Shown piece by piece: positions 9,180 to 17,467 of a stretch of DNA of 64,000 bases (position 1 is its first letter; every line of letters begins with the position of its first letter). The notes under the pieces are model-generated. The model ran no database searches and was not told where the DNA came from. It saw only the letters and a program-made list of their open reading frames with translations. The stretch comes from JAABSX01 sp964480455 (GTDB taxonomy: Bacteria > Bacteroidota > Bacteroidia > Cytophagales > Microscillaceae), in the NCBI GenBank assembly GCA_964480455.1, contig CAYZQI010000006.1, positions 1-64,000 of the forward strand, given 5' to 3'. Both the position numbers and the translations under genes were made by a program.

Positions 9180-9284
9180 TACTTTTTTGGTGATGATATT
9201 GATGAAAAATGCTTTTTGATTTGATTAGTTGTATATACAATGAATCAAATCGCTACTACTTATACAATCATTCAGAATGTAATT

Positions 9285-9309
9285 AGTTCGGTTCTCTGAC
9301 AATTTTTGT
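9285..9309. repeat. Right member of inverted repeat; solitary MITE-type end
   Basis: AGTTCGGTTCTCTGACAAT (9285-9303) matches the inverse complement of 8532-8550 at 18 of 19 positions. From 9290 the sequence GGTTCTCTGACAATTTTTGT agrees with the left end of the elements at 14039 and 53555. No matching right end follows within the next few hundred bases, so this is a remnant. Confidence 0.75.
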
Positions 9310-9400
9310 GATGGTGTTTCGTAAATTAGACTGAACACTGTCTAGGGCATAAATGTTGGCGGACTGAAAGTTTGCTGCTATTAATTTTTCACATATTATC

Positions 9401-9429
9401 AGAAAATCAATTAATTTTGTTGATTTTCT
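9401..9429 (-). terminator. Hairpin just after gpsA
   Basis: A 10-bp stem (AGAAAATCAA 9401-9410 with TTGATTTTCT 9420-9429) with a 9-base loop sits five bases beyond the gpsA stop on the minus strand. There is no good T-tract, so it is a weak terminator candidate. Confidence 0.45.
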
Positions 9430-9433
9430 TCGC

Positions 9434-10435
9434 TTAGCCTGGGTCTGCTTCTGAGCCGCTTTTTTGTTGCAGTAAGCCTCTGAAAGCATCTCTGGCTGTA
9501 TTACCTTCATAGACTACCTTAAAGACTTCGTGCGTGATGGGCATTTCTATGTCATATTGGCGTGCTAAATCCATTACTACACTACACGTTTTTACACCTT
9601 CTGCCACCATAGACATCTCTTTGATGATGTCATCTATTTTTCTGCCTTGCCCTAGTTGCACCCCTACGTGCCTATTGCGGCTAAGAGGGCTAATACAAGT
9701 AGCCACCAAATCACCCATACCTGCTAGCCCAGCAAAGGTAAGTGGCTTGCCACCCATGGCTACACCCAGGCGTGTAAGTTCGGCAAGCCCCCTTGTGATG
9801 ACTGCCGCACGGGTGTTGTCGCCAGCCCCTGCACCATCGCCCATACCCACTGCAATCGCAATCACATTTTTGAGCGCACCGCCTATCTCACAGCCAATTA
9901 CATCATCATTGGTATAGACCCTAAAAAGCCCTGTTTTGAATACTCCTTGCAGTGCTTTCGCAATGGTATCGTCCACCATCGCAATTACGCCTGCGGCTGC
10001 TTGCCCAGCCATTATCTCGCGTGCAAGGTTGGGTCCTGTAAGTACCCCTGCGGGGTGTCCAGGCATTACTTCCTCAATGATTTCAGTCATACGCATTTGG
10101 GTTTCTTGCTCAAGCCCCTTAGAGAGGCTTACTATCGGAATCCAGGGTCTGATATAGGGTTTGGCATCTTGCAAGACTTGCCTGAAGCATTGAGAAGGTA
10201 CGCCCATTACTATCACATCGGCATCTCCTACGGCTTTTCTGATAGAGGAGGTTGCCACCAAAGAGGTAGTAAGATTAGCCCCGGGTAGGTATTTTTCGTT
10301 GCGGTGGTATTGATTGATTTCCTGCACGGTGTCCTCACTTCTTGCCCACAGCATAGTAGGAGAATTGCGTGCTACCAGAGAGGCTACCGTAGTGCCCCAA
10401 GAACCGCCTCCGATAAGTCCGATACTTAGTTTCAT
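9434..10435 (-). CDS. gpsA: Glycerol-3-phosphate dehydrogenase [NAD(P)+]
   Basis: GpsA reduces dihydroxyacetone phosphate to sn-glycerol 3-phosphate for phospholipid synthesis in the cytoplasm. The 333-residue product opens with the Rossmann loop GLIGGGSWGTTVA (residues 6-18). It carries VSLSKGLEQET and GPNLAREI in the substrate region, and CEIGGALKNVIAIAVGMGDGAGAGDNTRAA with the catalytic lysine (ALKNV). The length fits the family. The C-terminal tail (LLQQKSGSEADPG) runs slightly beyond the conserved end and approaches the degenerate repeat region at 9285-9310. It is transcribed alone on the minus strand, with 579 bases of non-coding DNA behind its start. Confidence 0.96.
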   Translation of the reverse strand: MKLSIGLIGGGSWGTTVASLVARNSPTMLWARSEDTVQEINQYHRNEKYLPGANLTTSLVATSSIRKAVGDADVIVMGVPSQCFRQVLQDAKPYIRPWIPIVSLSKGLEQETQMRMTEIIEEVMPGHPAGVLTGPNLAREIMAGQAAAGVIAMVDDTIAKALQGVFKTGLFRVYTNDDVIGCEIGGALKNVIAIAVGMGDGAGAGDNTRAAVITRGLAELTRLGVAMGGKPLTFAGLAGMGDLVATCISPLSRNRHVGVQLGQGRKIDDIIKEMSMVAEGVKTCSVVMDLARQYDIEMPITHEVFKVVYEGNTARDAFRGLLQQKSGSEADPG

Positions 10436-11014
10436 GTATTGGTTAATTTAGATGTACTTGACTTGGTGTATATTTGCCTCGCTTATGCAAAGACCTCATC
10501 TTCCAAAATTAACTTTTTTTTTGAAACCTAACAAGTTGTATTGGATAAATATGATAGGTTAATACTTTTAAATGCTATATTTTTTCTGTGAAAGGTTATA
10601 TTTATTGTAAAATGGGATATTAAAATAAACTAAGGTATTATTCTCTACCAAGCACAGATTGTGCTTAGTTCTAAGATAATCGCCAACTTTTGTCTAAAAT
10701 ACTTTTTACACAAGTCCTTTATTCCTTGCCTTGAAGTTTCCACTAGCCTGAATAATTGATTTTTTTACAAAGTAAAAAATCATACAGTATCATAGTATAT
10801 CTAGATAAGGTTTTAGAAAATAAGATGCCGTTCATTATTAAAAATTAGCCTAATAGGCTACAAACCTAGGTGTGTCAGAGTTTTCTAACTCTTTTTTCAT
10901 ATTTCAAATGGTTTTAAGTAAGTTCTTACACTTATTATAATGCTCCCCAAAATTAGTACCACAGAATAAAGTGTAAAATTGTTATCAATTTAGGATATTT
11001 AACCCTTTACCAAG
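10436..11014. other. Long non-coding stretch between gpsA and IS remnant
   Basis: No gene is supported here. It contains a palindrome TAGCCTAATAGGCTA (10846-10860) and, shortly after, a terminator-like hairpin (AGAGTT 10877-10882 with AACTCT 10887-10892, then six T). On the plus strand TATATTTG occurs about 30 bases upstream of the gpsA start but points away from gpsA. The remainder is AT-rich with no structure I can name. Confidence 0.5.
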
Positions 11015-11329
11015 ATGGTCAAAAAAGAGCGTAAACATTATGATGCTGCCTTTAAAGAGAAGGTAGTATTGGAGGCAATGAAAGAGCAAAAAACACTTTC
11101 CCAGAAGGTGTATCCTTATTTATTGAAAAATAGGAAGATTACAAAGCCAAATCAAGTTTGGTCCACAGATATTACCTATATTCCAAAGGAGAAAGGCTTT
11201 TCGTATCTAGTAGCTATTATTGATTGGTACTCTCGTTTTGTGTTATCTTGGCGTTTATCCAATAGTTTTTACCTTGATTTTTGTGTACAGTGCTTAGAAG
11301 ATGCACTCAGTCTGTGGGGTACAACTTAA
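11015..11329 (+). pseudogene. IS3-family transposase remnant (OrfA-OrfB internal deletion)
   Basis: Residues 1-30 (KHYDAAFKEKVVLEAM, then KTLSQ) are the N-terminal helix-turn-helix start of an IS3 OrfA. Without a frameshift the frame then jumps to KVYPYLLKNRKITKPNQVW, which belongs to the middle of OrfB just before the rve integrase core. The first catalytic Asp is present in STDITYIP and the core continues through WYSRFVLSWRLSNS. The rest of OrfA, the N-terminal part of OrfB, and the second Asp and Glu of the DDE triad are missing, so it is inactive. The joint suggests a large in-frame internal deletion. A stop codon follows at 11327. No terminal inverted repeats could be found. Confidence 0.85.
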
Positions 11330-11537
11330 CTCACAGACTACGAAAGTTTATTGATACACTGCTATGAATGGACAAGCAAGCACTACGAATTAGCCGCAGA
11401 GTTGATAGGTGTGAGTGGCTTCTTCAATCAGGCGTGTGTTTTTACCTGATGCCTACGCACACGAAGTGCTCAATGCGCGTACCAAAGCCAAATATGTGTC
11501 CTTTCTTGGTTTTAGTACTTGGAAAGAGGTGGAATAA
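11330..11537 (+). pseudogene. Coding debris after the IS remnant
   Basis: Straight after the stop of the transposase remnant, the same frame reads LTDYESLLIHCYEWTSKHYE and on to FFNQACVF. A one-base shift near 11437 then gives LPDAYAHEVLNARTKAKYVS and FLGFSTWKEVE before a stop at 11535-11537. The composition looks like real protein and not like IS3 OrfB, so it appears to be the frameshifted tail of a different gene that was cut by the IS. I do not recognise the family. The remaining bases to 11682 hold nothing recognisable. Confidence 0.5.
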
Positions 11538-11682
11538 AGGTTGGTAAACCGTTTAGGGGCAAGTAAAAAGTAACTTTATCAAGTTTACCTCCTAAGTTGT
11601 TAATAATGAATTCTTTAAAGACTTATAGCCCCAATACACCATTATTTAGCTCCTACATACCCTTCGCTTATTTTTTCTAAAT

Positions 11683-12408
11683 TTACTCTCTTGCTGTTCT
11701 AAACCTTAATACTTGTCCATAGACAATCGTAAGCAGTCCAGCCTCTTCTACCTGACTGTATGCCCTCACAAAATATTCAGTATCGGGTTGTAAATCTACA
11801 AGAGTACTCACAAAGTTATTTGCAGTAGGATTTGCACCTAGGTCATCATTTTGGCTGTTTATATCAGGATTAGGGCTAGTACTCCAGCAATGCCCATAGC
11901 GGGTAATGGGCAGTGTGCCTAATGGCTCAAAGCGGCTTTCTACCTGGGCTTGTGTAGTGCTGATGTTAAATGCAGCCAAACTTAATAAAAATGGTGCATT
12001 GGGGTTGGGGAGCGTCTGAAATGTAATTTGAGAGCTATACAAAGTATCTTCTCTGATAACATAATATGCCCTTGCATAATAGATTGTATTAGAACGTAAT
12101 TCGGGCAAGGCACTCGTAAATGTTCCTGTAGTATATCTTTCGCCTAGCTGTGAGTAAGAGGCTTGTGAAAGTACGGGCTCTGGCAAAGTATCCCAGCAGT
12201 GTCCGTGGTTTAGTAAGCTATCTCCTTGTGCCAAGTCTATAATTTCACCATTGATTTGTGCCTGATTGTATGCTAAGTCAAATGTTTCGCCTGTACTGAT
12301 TAGGGTAAGTCTTTTTAAAGCCTTGAAATCATCACAGGCAAAGCCAATCCAAATACAACAAGCCAGTATTAGGTACAAGTCTTTATTCTTCGCAAAGTCC
12401 ATCTTCAT
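11683..12408 (-). CDS. Putative lipoprotein with fibronectin-III-like repeats
   Basis: With the ATG ending at 12408 the product is 241 residues. It opens MKMDFAKNKDLYLILACCIW and then IGFACDD, a signal with a possible lipidation Cys at 25. An ATG upstream at 12621 would add 71 residues unlike a leader. Two beta-sandwich-like repeats follow, each with a GHCW(D/S)TxPxP motif and ending in an N/D-T-x-Y-x-x-RAY strand (about residues 65-120 and 170-225). This is the pattern of fibronectin type III-like repeats in surface proteins of Bacteroidota. No enzymatic domain is present. It is probably an envelope or surface protein of unknown ligand, transcribed divergently from the aminotransferase gene. 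Confidence 0.7.
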   Translation of the reverse strand: MKMDFAKNKDLYLILACCIWIGFACDDFKALKRLTLISTGETFDLAYNQAQINGEIIDLAQGDSLLNHGHCWDTLPEPVLSQASYSQLGERYTTGTFTSALPELRSNTIYYARAYYVIREDTLYSSQITFQTLPNPNAPFLLSLAAFNISTTQAQVESRFEPLGTLPITRYGHCWSTSPNPDINSQNDDLGANPTANNFVSTLVDLQPDTEYFVRAYSQVEEAGLLTIVYGQVLRFRTARE

Positions 12409-12556
12409 GGTATAAATCGCAATTTGTGTGTCAAAAAAATTAGTCAATAATTCTCCCTTCGTAAAGATACAAAAAAAGTTGATGGTTGTTTTATATGCTT
12501 TTATGGTTTCCTTGTTGAATGGTTGGGCTACGCAATAAAATCGAGTAAAAAGCCAG

Positions 12557-12592
12557 CAATATAACAATACAACAATATAACAATCTAACAAG
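12557..12592. repeat. Short 8-bp tandem repeat
   Basis: Units ATAACAAT, ACAACAAT, ATAACAAT and CTAACAAG follow each other at 12561-12592, after a partial unit at 12557. It lies between the divergent lipoprotein and aminotransferase genes, upstream of both. Confidence 0.7.
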
Positions 12593-12630
12593 GAAAAGAC
12601 GATAAATTTCTTATTTGCCAAATAAACTGC

Positions 12631-12638
12631 TAATTTTG
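12631..12638 (+). promoter_or_regulatory. -7 box of the aminotransferase gene
   Basis: TAATTTTG matches TAnnTTTG and lies 27 bases before the ATG at 12666. A -33 TTG at the usual spacing is not seen. The match argues against the in-frame TTG at 12615 as the start, since that would lie upstream of the promoter box. Confidence 0.5.
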
Positions 12639-12665
12639 ATAATTAATTCTAAAGAAACTAATACA

Positions 12666-13976
12666 ATGCGACAACCTTTACTGCAAGCTGGCGCAAGTGA
12701 GCTGAGCTACGAAATCAGAGGAATTGTAAAAAAAGCCCAACAAATACAAGCCCTTGGGATTCCTGTTTTTTGGGAAAATATAGGCGACCCTATCCAAAAA
12801 AACAATCAAGTGCCTGCGTGGATGAAAGAAATCATCATTGAACTGGTGCAAGACAATACCACCTATGGCTATTGTCATTCTAAGGGAGTACTAGAAACAC
12901 GCCAATTTCTGGCAGCACAAACCAATCAACTAGGCGGCGCACAAATTACTCCTGAGGATATTTTATTTTTCAATGGTCTGGGAGATGCCATTGCAAAAGT
13001 CTATCAATACATACGCCCCACTTCGCGCATCATAGGCCCTTCGCCTGCCTACTCTACGCACTCCTCGGCAGAAGCCGCCCACGCCAACCATCACCCCATC
13101 ACCTACAGGTTAGACCCCGATAACCGCTGGTACCCTGATATGGAAGACCTCTACAACAAGGTGCGTTACAATCCTAATGTAGTGGGTATTTTGATTATCA
13201 ATCCTGATAACCCCACGGGTATGGTTTATCCGCCCGAGATTTTGAGGCGTATTGTCAAATTAGCCCGTGATTTTAATTTATTTCTTATTTGTGATGAAAT
13301 TTATATCAATGTAACTTACAATGGTGTACGTCCGCTTGCCCTTGCCGAAGTAATAGAAGATGTGCCGGGTATCGCTATGCGGGGTATGTCTAAAGAATTG
13401 CCTTGGCCTGGGGCAAGGTGTGGCTGGGTAGAGTTTTACAATCGCCACCAAGACCCTGAGTTTAACCGCCTTTGCGAGACCTTAGACAATGCTAAGATGA
13501 TAGAGGTCTGTGCTACCAAACTGCCTCAACTGGCATTGCCACGCATCAAACAAGATCCACGCTATCTTCCCTACAGAGAGGCTGAAAATCGTAAAATAGG
13601 CAAAAGAAGTGAAATCATTACTGATATATTGGGCTCTTCAAAAGCAATCAAATTTAATGAAACTTTTGGGGCATTTTACAATACCATTGTATTTAAAGAG
13701 GGAGTCTTACGCCCTGGTCAGTTTATGCACATTCAAAACCCACAAGTACAGTATCTTTTAGAAACAGAGTGGCTTATGGAGGCAAATCTGCCTCACGATA
13801 AGCGATTTGTATATTATCTTCTGGCGGCTTACAATGTGTGTGTAGTACCTATTTCTTCGTTTTGCTCAGAGCTTCAAGGTTTTCGTGTTACACTTTTAGA
13901 AGATGATGAAGCCATCTTAAGAGAGACTTTTGGCAGAATTAGGGCAGGTATTGAAGAATATGTGGGTTCTTGTTGA
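12666..13976 (+). CDS. Class I/II PLP-dependent aminotransferase
   Basis: The 436-residue product is a fold-type I aminotransferase (AAT I family). Visible motifs are FFNGLGDAIAKVYQYIRP in the cofactor phosphate region, the signature NPDNPTGMVYPPE, ICDEIYINVTY with the Asp that contacts the pyridoxal nitrogen, and MSKELPWPGARCGW with the Schiff-base Lys. It ends with a conserved RVTLLE segment that would hold the carboxylate-binding Arg. The overall shape is nearest to alanine/aspartate-type aminotransferases, but the substrate cannot be fixed. The ATG at 12666 (MRQPLLQAGASELSYEIRG) is preferred because it sits behind the -7 box. It stands alone. Confidence 0.92.
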   Translation: MRQPLLQAGASELSYEIRGIVKKAQQIQALGIPVFWENIGDPIQKNNQVPAWMKEIIIELVQDNTTYGYCHSKGVLETRQFLAAQTNQLGGAQITPEDILFFNGLGDAIAKVYQYIRPTSRIIGPSPAYSTHSSAEAAHANHHPITYRLDPDNRWYPDMEDLYNKVRYNPNVVGILIINPDNPTGMVYPPEILRRIVKLARDFNLFLICDEIYINVTYNGVRPLALAEVIEDVPGIAMRGMSKELPWPGARCGWVEFYNRHQDPEFNRLCETLDNAKMIEVCATKLPQLALPRIKQDPRYLPYREAENRKIGKRSEIITDILGSSKAIKFNETFGAFYNTIVFKEGVLRPGQFMHIQNPQVQYLLETEWLMEANLPHDKRFVYYLLAAYNVCVVPISSFCSELQGFRVTLLEDDEAILRETFGRIRAGIEEYVGSC

Positions 13977-14038
13977 AATCTTACTTTTAAGGGTTTGGGG
14001 AACTACACATGAGTCGATTTTTACCTATGAATAATTTT

Positions 14039-14169
14039 GGTTCTCTGACAAGTTTTGTATAAGGAATAAACCTGTAAGGTTTTGAAAATCTTACAGGTTT
14101 GATAATCAGGTTTTACAAAACATCATCAAGTAAAAAAATAATGTAATCTACAAGAATTGTCTAAGAACC
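14039..14169. mobile_element. 131-bp MITE-like element (copy 1)
   Basis: The element is bounded by GGTTCTCTGACAAGTTTTGT (14039-14058) and its imperfect inverse ACAAGAATTGTCTAAGAACC (14150-14169). Inside is a perfect 11-bp stem, AAACCTGTAAG (14068-14078) with CTTACAGGTTT (14090-14100), then a GATAATCAGG...ACAAAACATCAT block. The same ends, stem region and block recur at 53555-54018. It codes for nothing. No clean target-site duplication is visible: flanks are ATAATTTT and ATTTTTAA. Confidence 0.8.
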
Positions 14170-14267
14170 ATTTTTAATTTCTATTGATTTAGTTTTTTTA
14201 CCAAAAAAATAATCCTCAAAATACGTATATTAAAAGGTTATTTTCAAAACCCATAAAGTAACTTCAG

Positions 14268-15446
14268 TTACATCAATTGCTGAAAATTGGCCAATCGTTT
14301 CAAGTGATAAGTGTAATCGCCGAGGGTTTGCTGCAAGGGTCTGGCACGTTTTAAGAAAAAGCCAATTTCCTCGTCATCAGTTACACCAATTCCTCCAAAC
14401 ATCTGCACGGCCTCATTGCTCACGCGCTCGAGAGTCTGCCCTACTTTAGCTTTGGCTAGGCTTGCTAGCATAGGCAGTTTGTCAGCGTTGCTGTCTATTG
14501 CCATGAGTGCCTTCATCACTACTGATTTGCAAAGCTCTATGTGGCAATACATATCTGCGGCACGGTGCTGCAGTCCCTGAAAGCTACCAATAGGTACTCC
14601 AAATTGCTTGCGTTCTTTGAGGTAAGCCAAGGTGCGTTCAAATGCTTCTTGCATCATACCCAGCATTTCAGCAGACAATCCAATGCGAGCAATGTTGAGT
14701 GTTTTCTCAAGCAGGGCATAGCCTTCATTGAGTTTGCCTACGAGGTCTGCCGCGCTTACAGCTACATTTTCAAAAGAAATTTTGGCATAGTTGCGGCAAT
14801 CCACTATGTGCGTGCGGTGTATGTTTACGCCAGCCGCCTTACTGTCTATCAAAAAGATGCTAATGCCTTGTGTATCTCCTGCATTGCCTGCGGTGCGGGC
14901 TACTACAGCCATTTTATCGGCTACATGTCCATCGATTACAAAAGTTTTCTGTCCATTGAGCACAAAACCTGTTTCAGTTTTGGTGGCAGTCGTATTTTTG
15001 GGAAGCGCATTATGATGATTGCCTTCTTCTAGGGCTAGTGTGATGACCAATTCGCCTTGGGCCATGCTTGGCAATAGTGCCGCTTGCTGTGCAGGCGTAG
15101 CACCCAAATTGAGTAAAGTTGCACCTATCAGCACTGTAGAGTTCATAGGTGAAGCAGTGAGCGTTCTGCCCATTTCTTCTAAGATGATGCCTAGCCCAAG
15201 GTAGCCATATTCCATTCCACCAAATTTTTCACTGATATTTAGCCCTGCCCAGCCCATTTGCGCTATTTCTTGCCAGAGTTGGGCATCATAGCCTTGAGGG
15301 TTGGCTTCATCACGCAGTTTGCGGAAGGCACTCACAGGAGATTTTTCACTTAAAAACTCTTTTGCCGACTCACGGAGCATTTGTTGTTCTTCATTAAGCA
15401 CTAGGGCTTGGTATTTATTTTTATTTTCTTGTGTTGATGATTCCAT
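14268..15446 (-). CDS. Acyl-CoA dehydrogenase
   Basis: A 392-residue acyl-CoA dehydrogenase, a flavoenzyme that introduces the alpha-beta double bond in acyl-CoA (beta-oxidation or related catabolism). It has the three-part layout: N-terminal helical domain (residues 10-125), middle beta domain (about 130-230) and C-terminal helical domain with RKQFGVPIGSFQGLQHRAADM and MFGGIGVTDDEEIGFFLKRAR. It lacks the usual C-terminal EGTSEIQ motif, which its neighbour has. The partner gene 15522-16694 lies upstream on the same strand, separated by 75 bases containing a small CCCC/GGGG hairpin. Two unlike dehydrogenases side by side suggest a hetero-oligomeric enzyme or a dedicated pathway. Confidence 0.92.
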   Translation of the reverse strand: MESSTQENKNKYQALVLNEEQQMLRESAKEFLSEKSPVSAFRKLRDEANPQGYDAQLWQEIAQMGWAGLNISEKFGGMEYGYLGLGIILEEMGRTLTASPMNSTVLIGATLLNLGATPAQQAALLPSMAQGELVITLALEEGNHHNALPKNTTATKTETGFVLNGQKTFVIDGHVADKMAVVARTAGNAGDTQGISIFLIDSKAAGVNIHRTHIVDCRNYAKISFENVAVSAADLVGKLNEGYALLEKTLNIARIGLSAEMLGMMQEAFERTLAYLKERKQFGVPIGSFQGLQHRAADMYCHIELCKSVVMKALMAIDSNADKLPMLASLAKAKVGQTLERVSNEAVQMFGGIGVTDDEEIGFFLKRARPLQQTLGDYTYHLKRLANFQQLM

Positions 15447-15521
15447 TTGATTTGATTTATTATTTTAGATTACAAAACCTCAAAACTCCCCTTTCGGGGG
15501 TTGGGGGGCTGTTGTGGACTT

Positions 15522-16694
15522 TTAAGGCAATCCCAAAATATGCTTAGAGATGATATTGAGTTGAATCTCAGAAGTACCACCTTCAATAGAGTTGGCTTTA
15601 GTACGGAGATAGTCACGCACGATTTTACCCTCATTGAACTCTTCACCTTCCCAGCCTAGTCCATCAAAGCCATTGAGTGCTACCATGAGTTCGTGTCGGT
15701 CTTTGTTGAGTTCAGTGCCTAAGTATTTGAGCATAGAAGATTTTGCACCGAGGTTTTGCCCTTGCTTCATTTCGTCCATTCCACGCCCAATGGTCAGTTT
15801 GAATGCCAACATATCCATTTCGTGCTGTGCTATTTTGAGTGCTAGTGCGGGGTCGTTTTGAATGTCTTCACCCAAGATTTCGCTGGCCATTTTTGAGAGA
15901 GGCTTTTGTCCTTCGGTTACGTAAAGTGAGCCAATCATATCACGCTCATGCTGCAAGAGATATTTGGCGATGGTCCAGCCTGCATTTTCTTCTCCTACGA
16001 GGTTGTAGGCAGGTACTTTCACATTGTCAAAGAAGGTTTGGCAAAAAGGCGATTTTCCACTGATGAGCTTAATGGGTGAAGTACTTACGCCTTCGCTTTT
16101 CATATCAATCAACAAAAAGCTAATGCCTGAGTGCTTGGGTGCTTCGGGGTTGGTGCGCACAAGGCAGAAAATCATGTCAGCTCTATCTGCATACGAAGTC
16201 CAGATTTTAGAGCCATTTACGGTGTAGTAGTTGCCCTCTAGCTCGGCACGGGTTTGTAAGCCTGCAAGGTCAGAACCTGCTCCAGGCTCGCTGTAGCCTT
16301 GACACCACCAGATTTTGCCTTGGGCGATTTGTGGGAGATGCTCCAATTTTTGTTCTTCTGAGCCATATTTTAGCAAGGCAGGGCCTAGCATCCATAATCC
16401 GAAGCTGTAAAGTGGTGAGCGGGCATTGATGCGTGCCATTTCGGCTTGCAAGATACGGGCTTCTTCCTTGCTGAGACCACCACCGCCATATTCTTTGGGC
16501 CAAGTAGGGGCAGTCCAGCCTTTGGCAGCCATACGCTCAAACCAGATTTGCTGGTCTTCGCTGTCAAATTTAGCATTGCGCCCTCCCCAGTAAATTTCAT
16601 CGCCTGATTTTATGGGTTTGCGCATAGAGGCTGGGCAGTTTTCTTCTAGCCATGCCCTTGTTTCTGTTTTAAAGTCTTCTAATGTTTGAATCAT
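15522..16694 (-). CDS. Acyl-CoA dehydrogenase
   Basis: A 390-residue acyl-CoA dehydrogenase starting MIQTLEDFKTETRAWLEENC at the ATG ending at 16694; the open frame reaching 16730 adds only a basic stretch. It has WPKEYGGGGLSKEE in the N-terminal domain, CQGYSEPGAGSDLAGLQT and NGSKIWTSYADRAD in the FAD/substrate-binding middle region, and ends with RTKANSIEGGTSEIQLNIIS, the FAD-contacting C-terminal motif. WWCQGYSEPGAGSDLA is typical of the FadE-like group that acts on branched, cyclic or long acyl-CoAs. It is the first gene of a two-gene operon with the second dehydrogenase downstream. Confidence 0.92.
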   Translation of the reverse strand: MIQTLEDFKTETRAWLEENCPASMRKPIKSGDEIYWGGRNAKFDSEDQQIWFERMAAKGWTAPTWPKEYGGGGLSKEEARILQAEMARINARSPLYSFGLWMLGPALLKYGSEEQKLEHLPQIAQGKIWWCQGYSEPGAGSDLAGLQTRAELEGNYYTVNGSKIWTSYADRADMIFCLVRTNPEAPKHSGISFLLIDMKSEGVSTSPIKLISGKSPFCQTFFDNVKVPAYNLVGEENAGWTIAKYLLQHERDMIGSLYVTEGQKPLSKMASEILGEDIQNDPALALKIAQHEMDMLAFKLTIGRGMDEMKQGQNLGAKSSMLKYLGTELNKDRHELMVALNGFDGLGWEGEEFNEGKIVRDYLRTKANSIEGGTSEIQLNIISKHILGLP

Positions 16695-16951
16695 AATTAA
16701 GTAATTTTTAAATCTTGTATATCTAATCAAAGATTATTACAAAGATTACAAAAAAATATTCAATTTAAAAGAAAAAAATACGAATAGTTAGAAAGAATTT
16801 AGTTCGTTGAGATTTTGTGAGATGCTTTGCTGTGGAAGTAAACCAAAAAGACAGCAGAAAATAATGGTCTTAAAATTTGGATTTTTCAAATGAGAAGAGT
16901 ATTTTTAGGTAAATATTTTTTTATTTTGCAAGTTGTACCAATTTTTTGTAT

Positions 16952-17362
16952 ATGAGTAAGAGGCAAAGTTTCTTAAAGCAAAATCCGATAATCCCTAGTT
17001 TATTTTTTATTTTATTTGCTTGGGGTCTATTATACCTCATCACGGGTGTAAAGGGAGCAAACAAAAGTCTTCCTGCCCAAGCTCCTTTGACTGTATTTGA
17101 ATTTCAAGATGAAGAAAAGGGCTGGCGATTAAAGCTCACTGAGCAGCAAATTGAGTTTAAACCTGCGGCACAAAGCTCAACCTTAACGTATGAGTTTCCA
17201 AAGATTCAATTCATTGATGCCAAAGAAAATCACACCCTTAAGATTTTCAAAGCACAAAATCAAGAAAATCAGATTCAGGTAAGTCTTACGCACTTCAAAT
17301 CCAATTTTTATCAAGTGATTATTGAATACAATCATCAATTTTATTATTATTATGGCAAGTAA
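16952..17362 (+). CDS. Hypothetical membrane-anchored protein
   Basis: The product is 136 residues from the ATG at 16952 (MSKRQSFLKQNPI); a TTG six bases upstream is less likely. One transmembrane helix is evident (about residues 14-31, IPSLFFILFAWGLLYLI), followed by a roughly 100-residue soluble part rich in beta-forming residues and ending in an unusual YYYYYGK-like aromatic tail. No family is recognised. It is a single gene convergent with the response regulator and shares with it the bidirectional terminator at 17416-17454. Confidence 0.6.
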   Translation: MSKRQSFLKQNPIIPSLFFILFAWGLLYLITGVKGANKSLPAQAPLTVFEFQDEEKGWRLKLTEQQIEFKPAAQSSTLTYEFPKIQFIDAKENHTLKIFKAQNQENQIQVSLTHFKSNFYQVIIEYNHQFYYYYGK

Positions 17363-17415
17363 AGCTAAGTAATTGATTTTGCTGTTGTATTGATGAATAG
17401 AAGTGCTTTTCCTTT

Positions 17416-17454
17416 TTTAAAAAGTGGTTTGCAATAGGCAAACTACTTTTTAAA
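17416..17454. terminator. Bidirectional terminator
   Basis: TTTAAAAAGTGGTTTGC (17416-17432) pairs with GCAAACTACTTTTTAAA (17438-17454) over 17 bp with one G-T pair and a 5-base loop. The A/T ends give T-tracts on both strands, and it lies between two convergent genes. Confidence 0.9.
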
Positions 17455-17467
17455 GTATCTTACTTGT

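Noticed and set aside
8532..9309. Composite transposon carrying the FMN reductase
   Set aside because: The repeat ends face the wrong way for a single element of the MITE type, no transposase lies between, and the gene looks like ordinary chromosomal coding sequence. It is reported only as an oddity.
9283..9510. 75-codon reading frame on the minus strand
   Set aside because: It overlaps the end of gpsA in another frame and includes the degenerate MITE-type end; no start signal or conserved motif was seen.
12557..12592. CRISPR-like repeat
   Set aside because: The units are only 8 bp, directly adjacent with no spacers, and no cas genes are present in the window.
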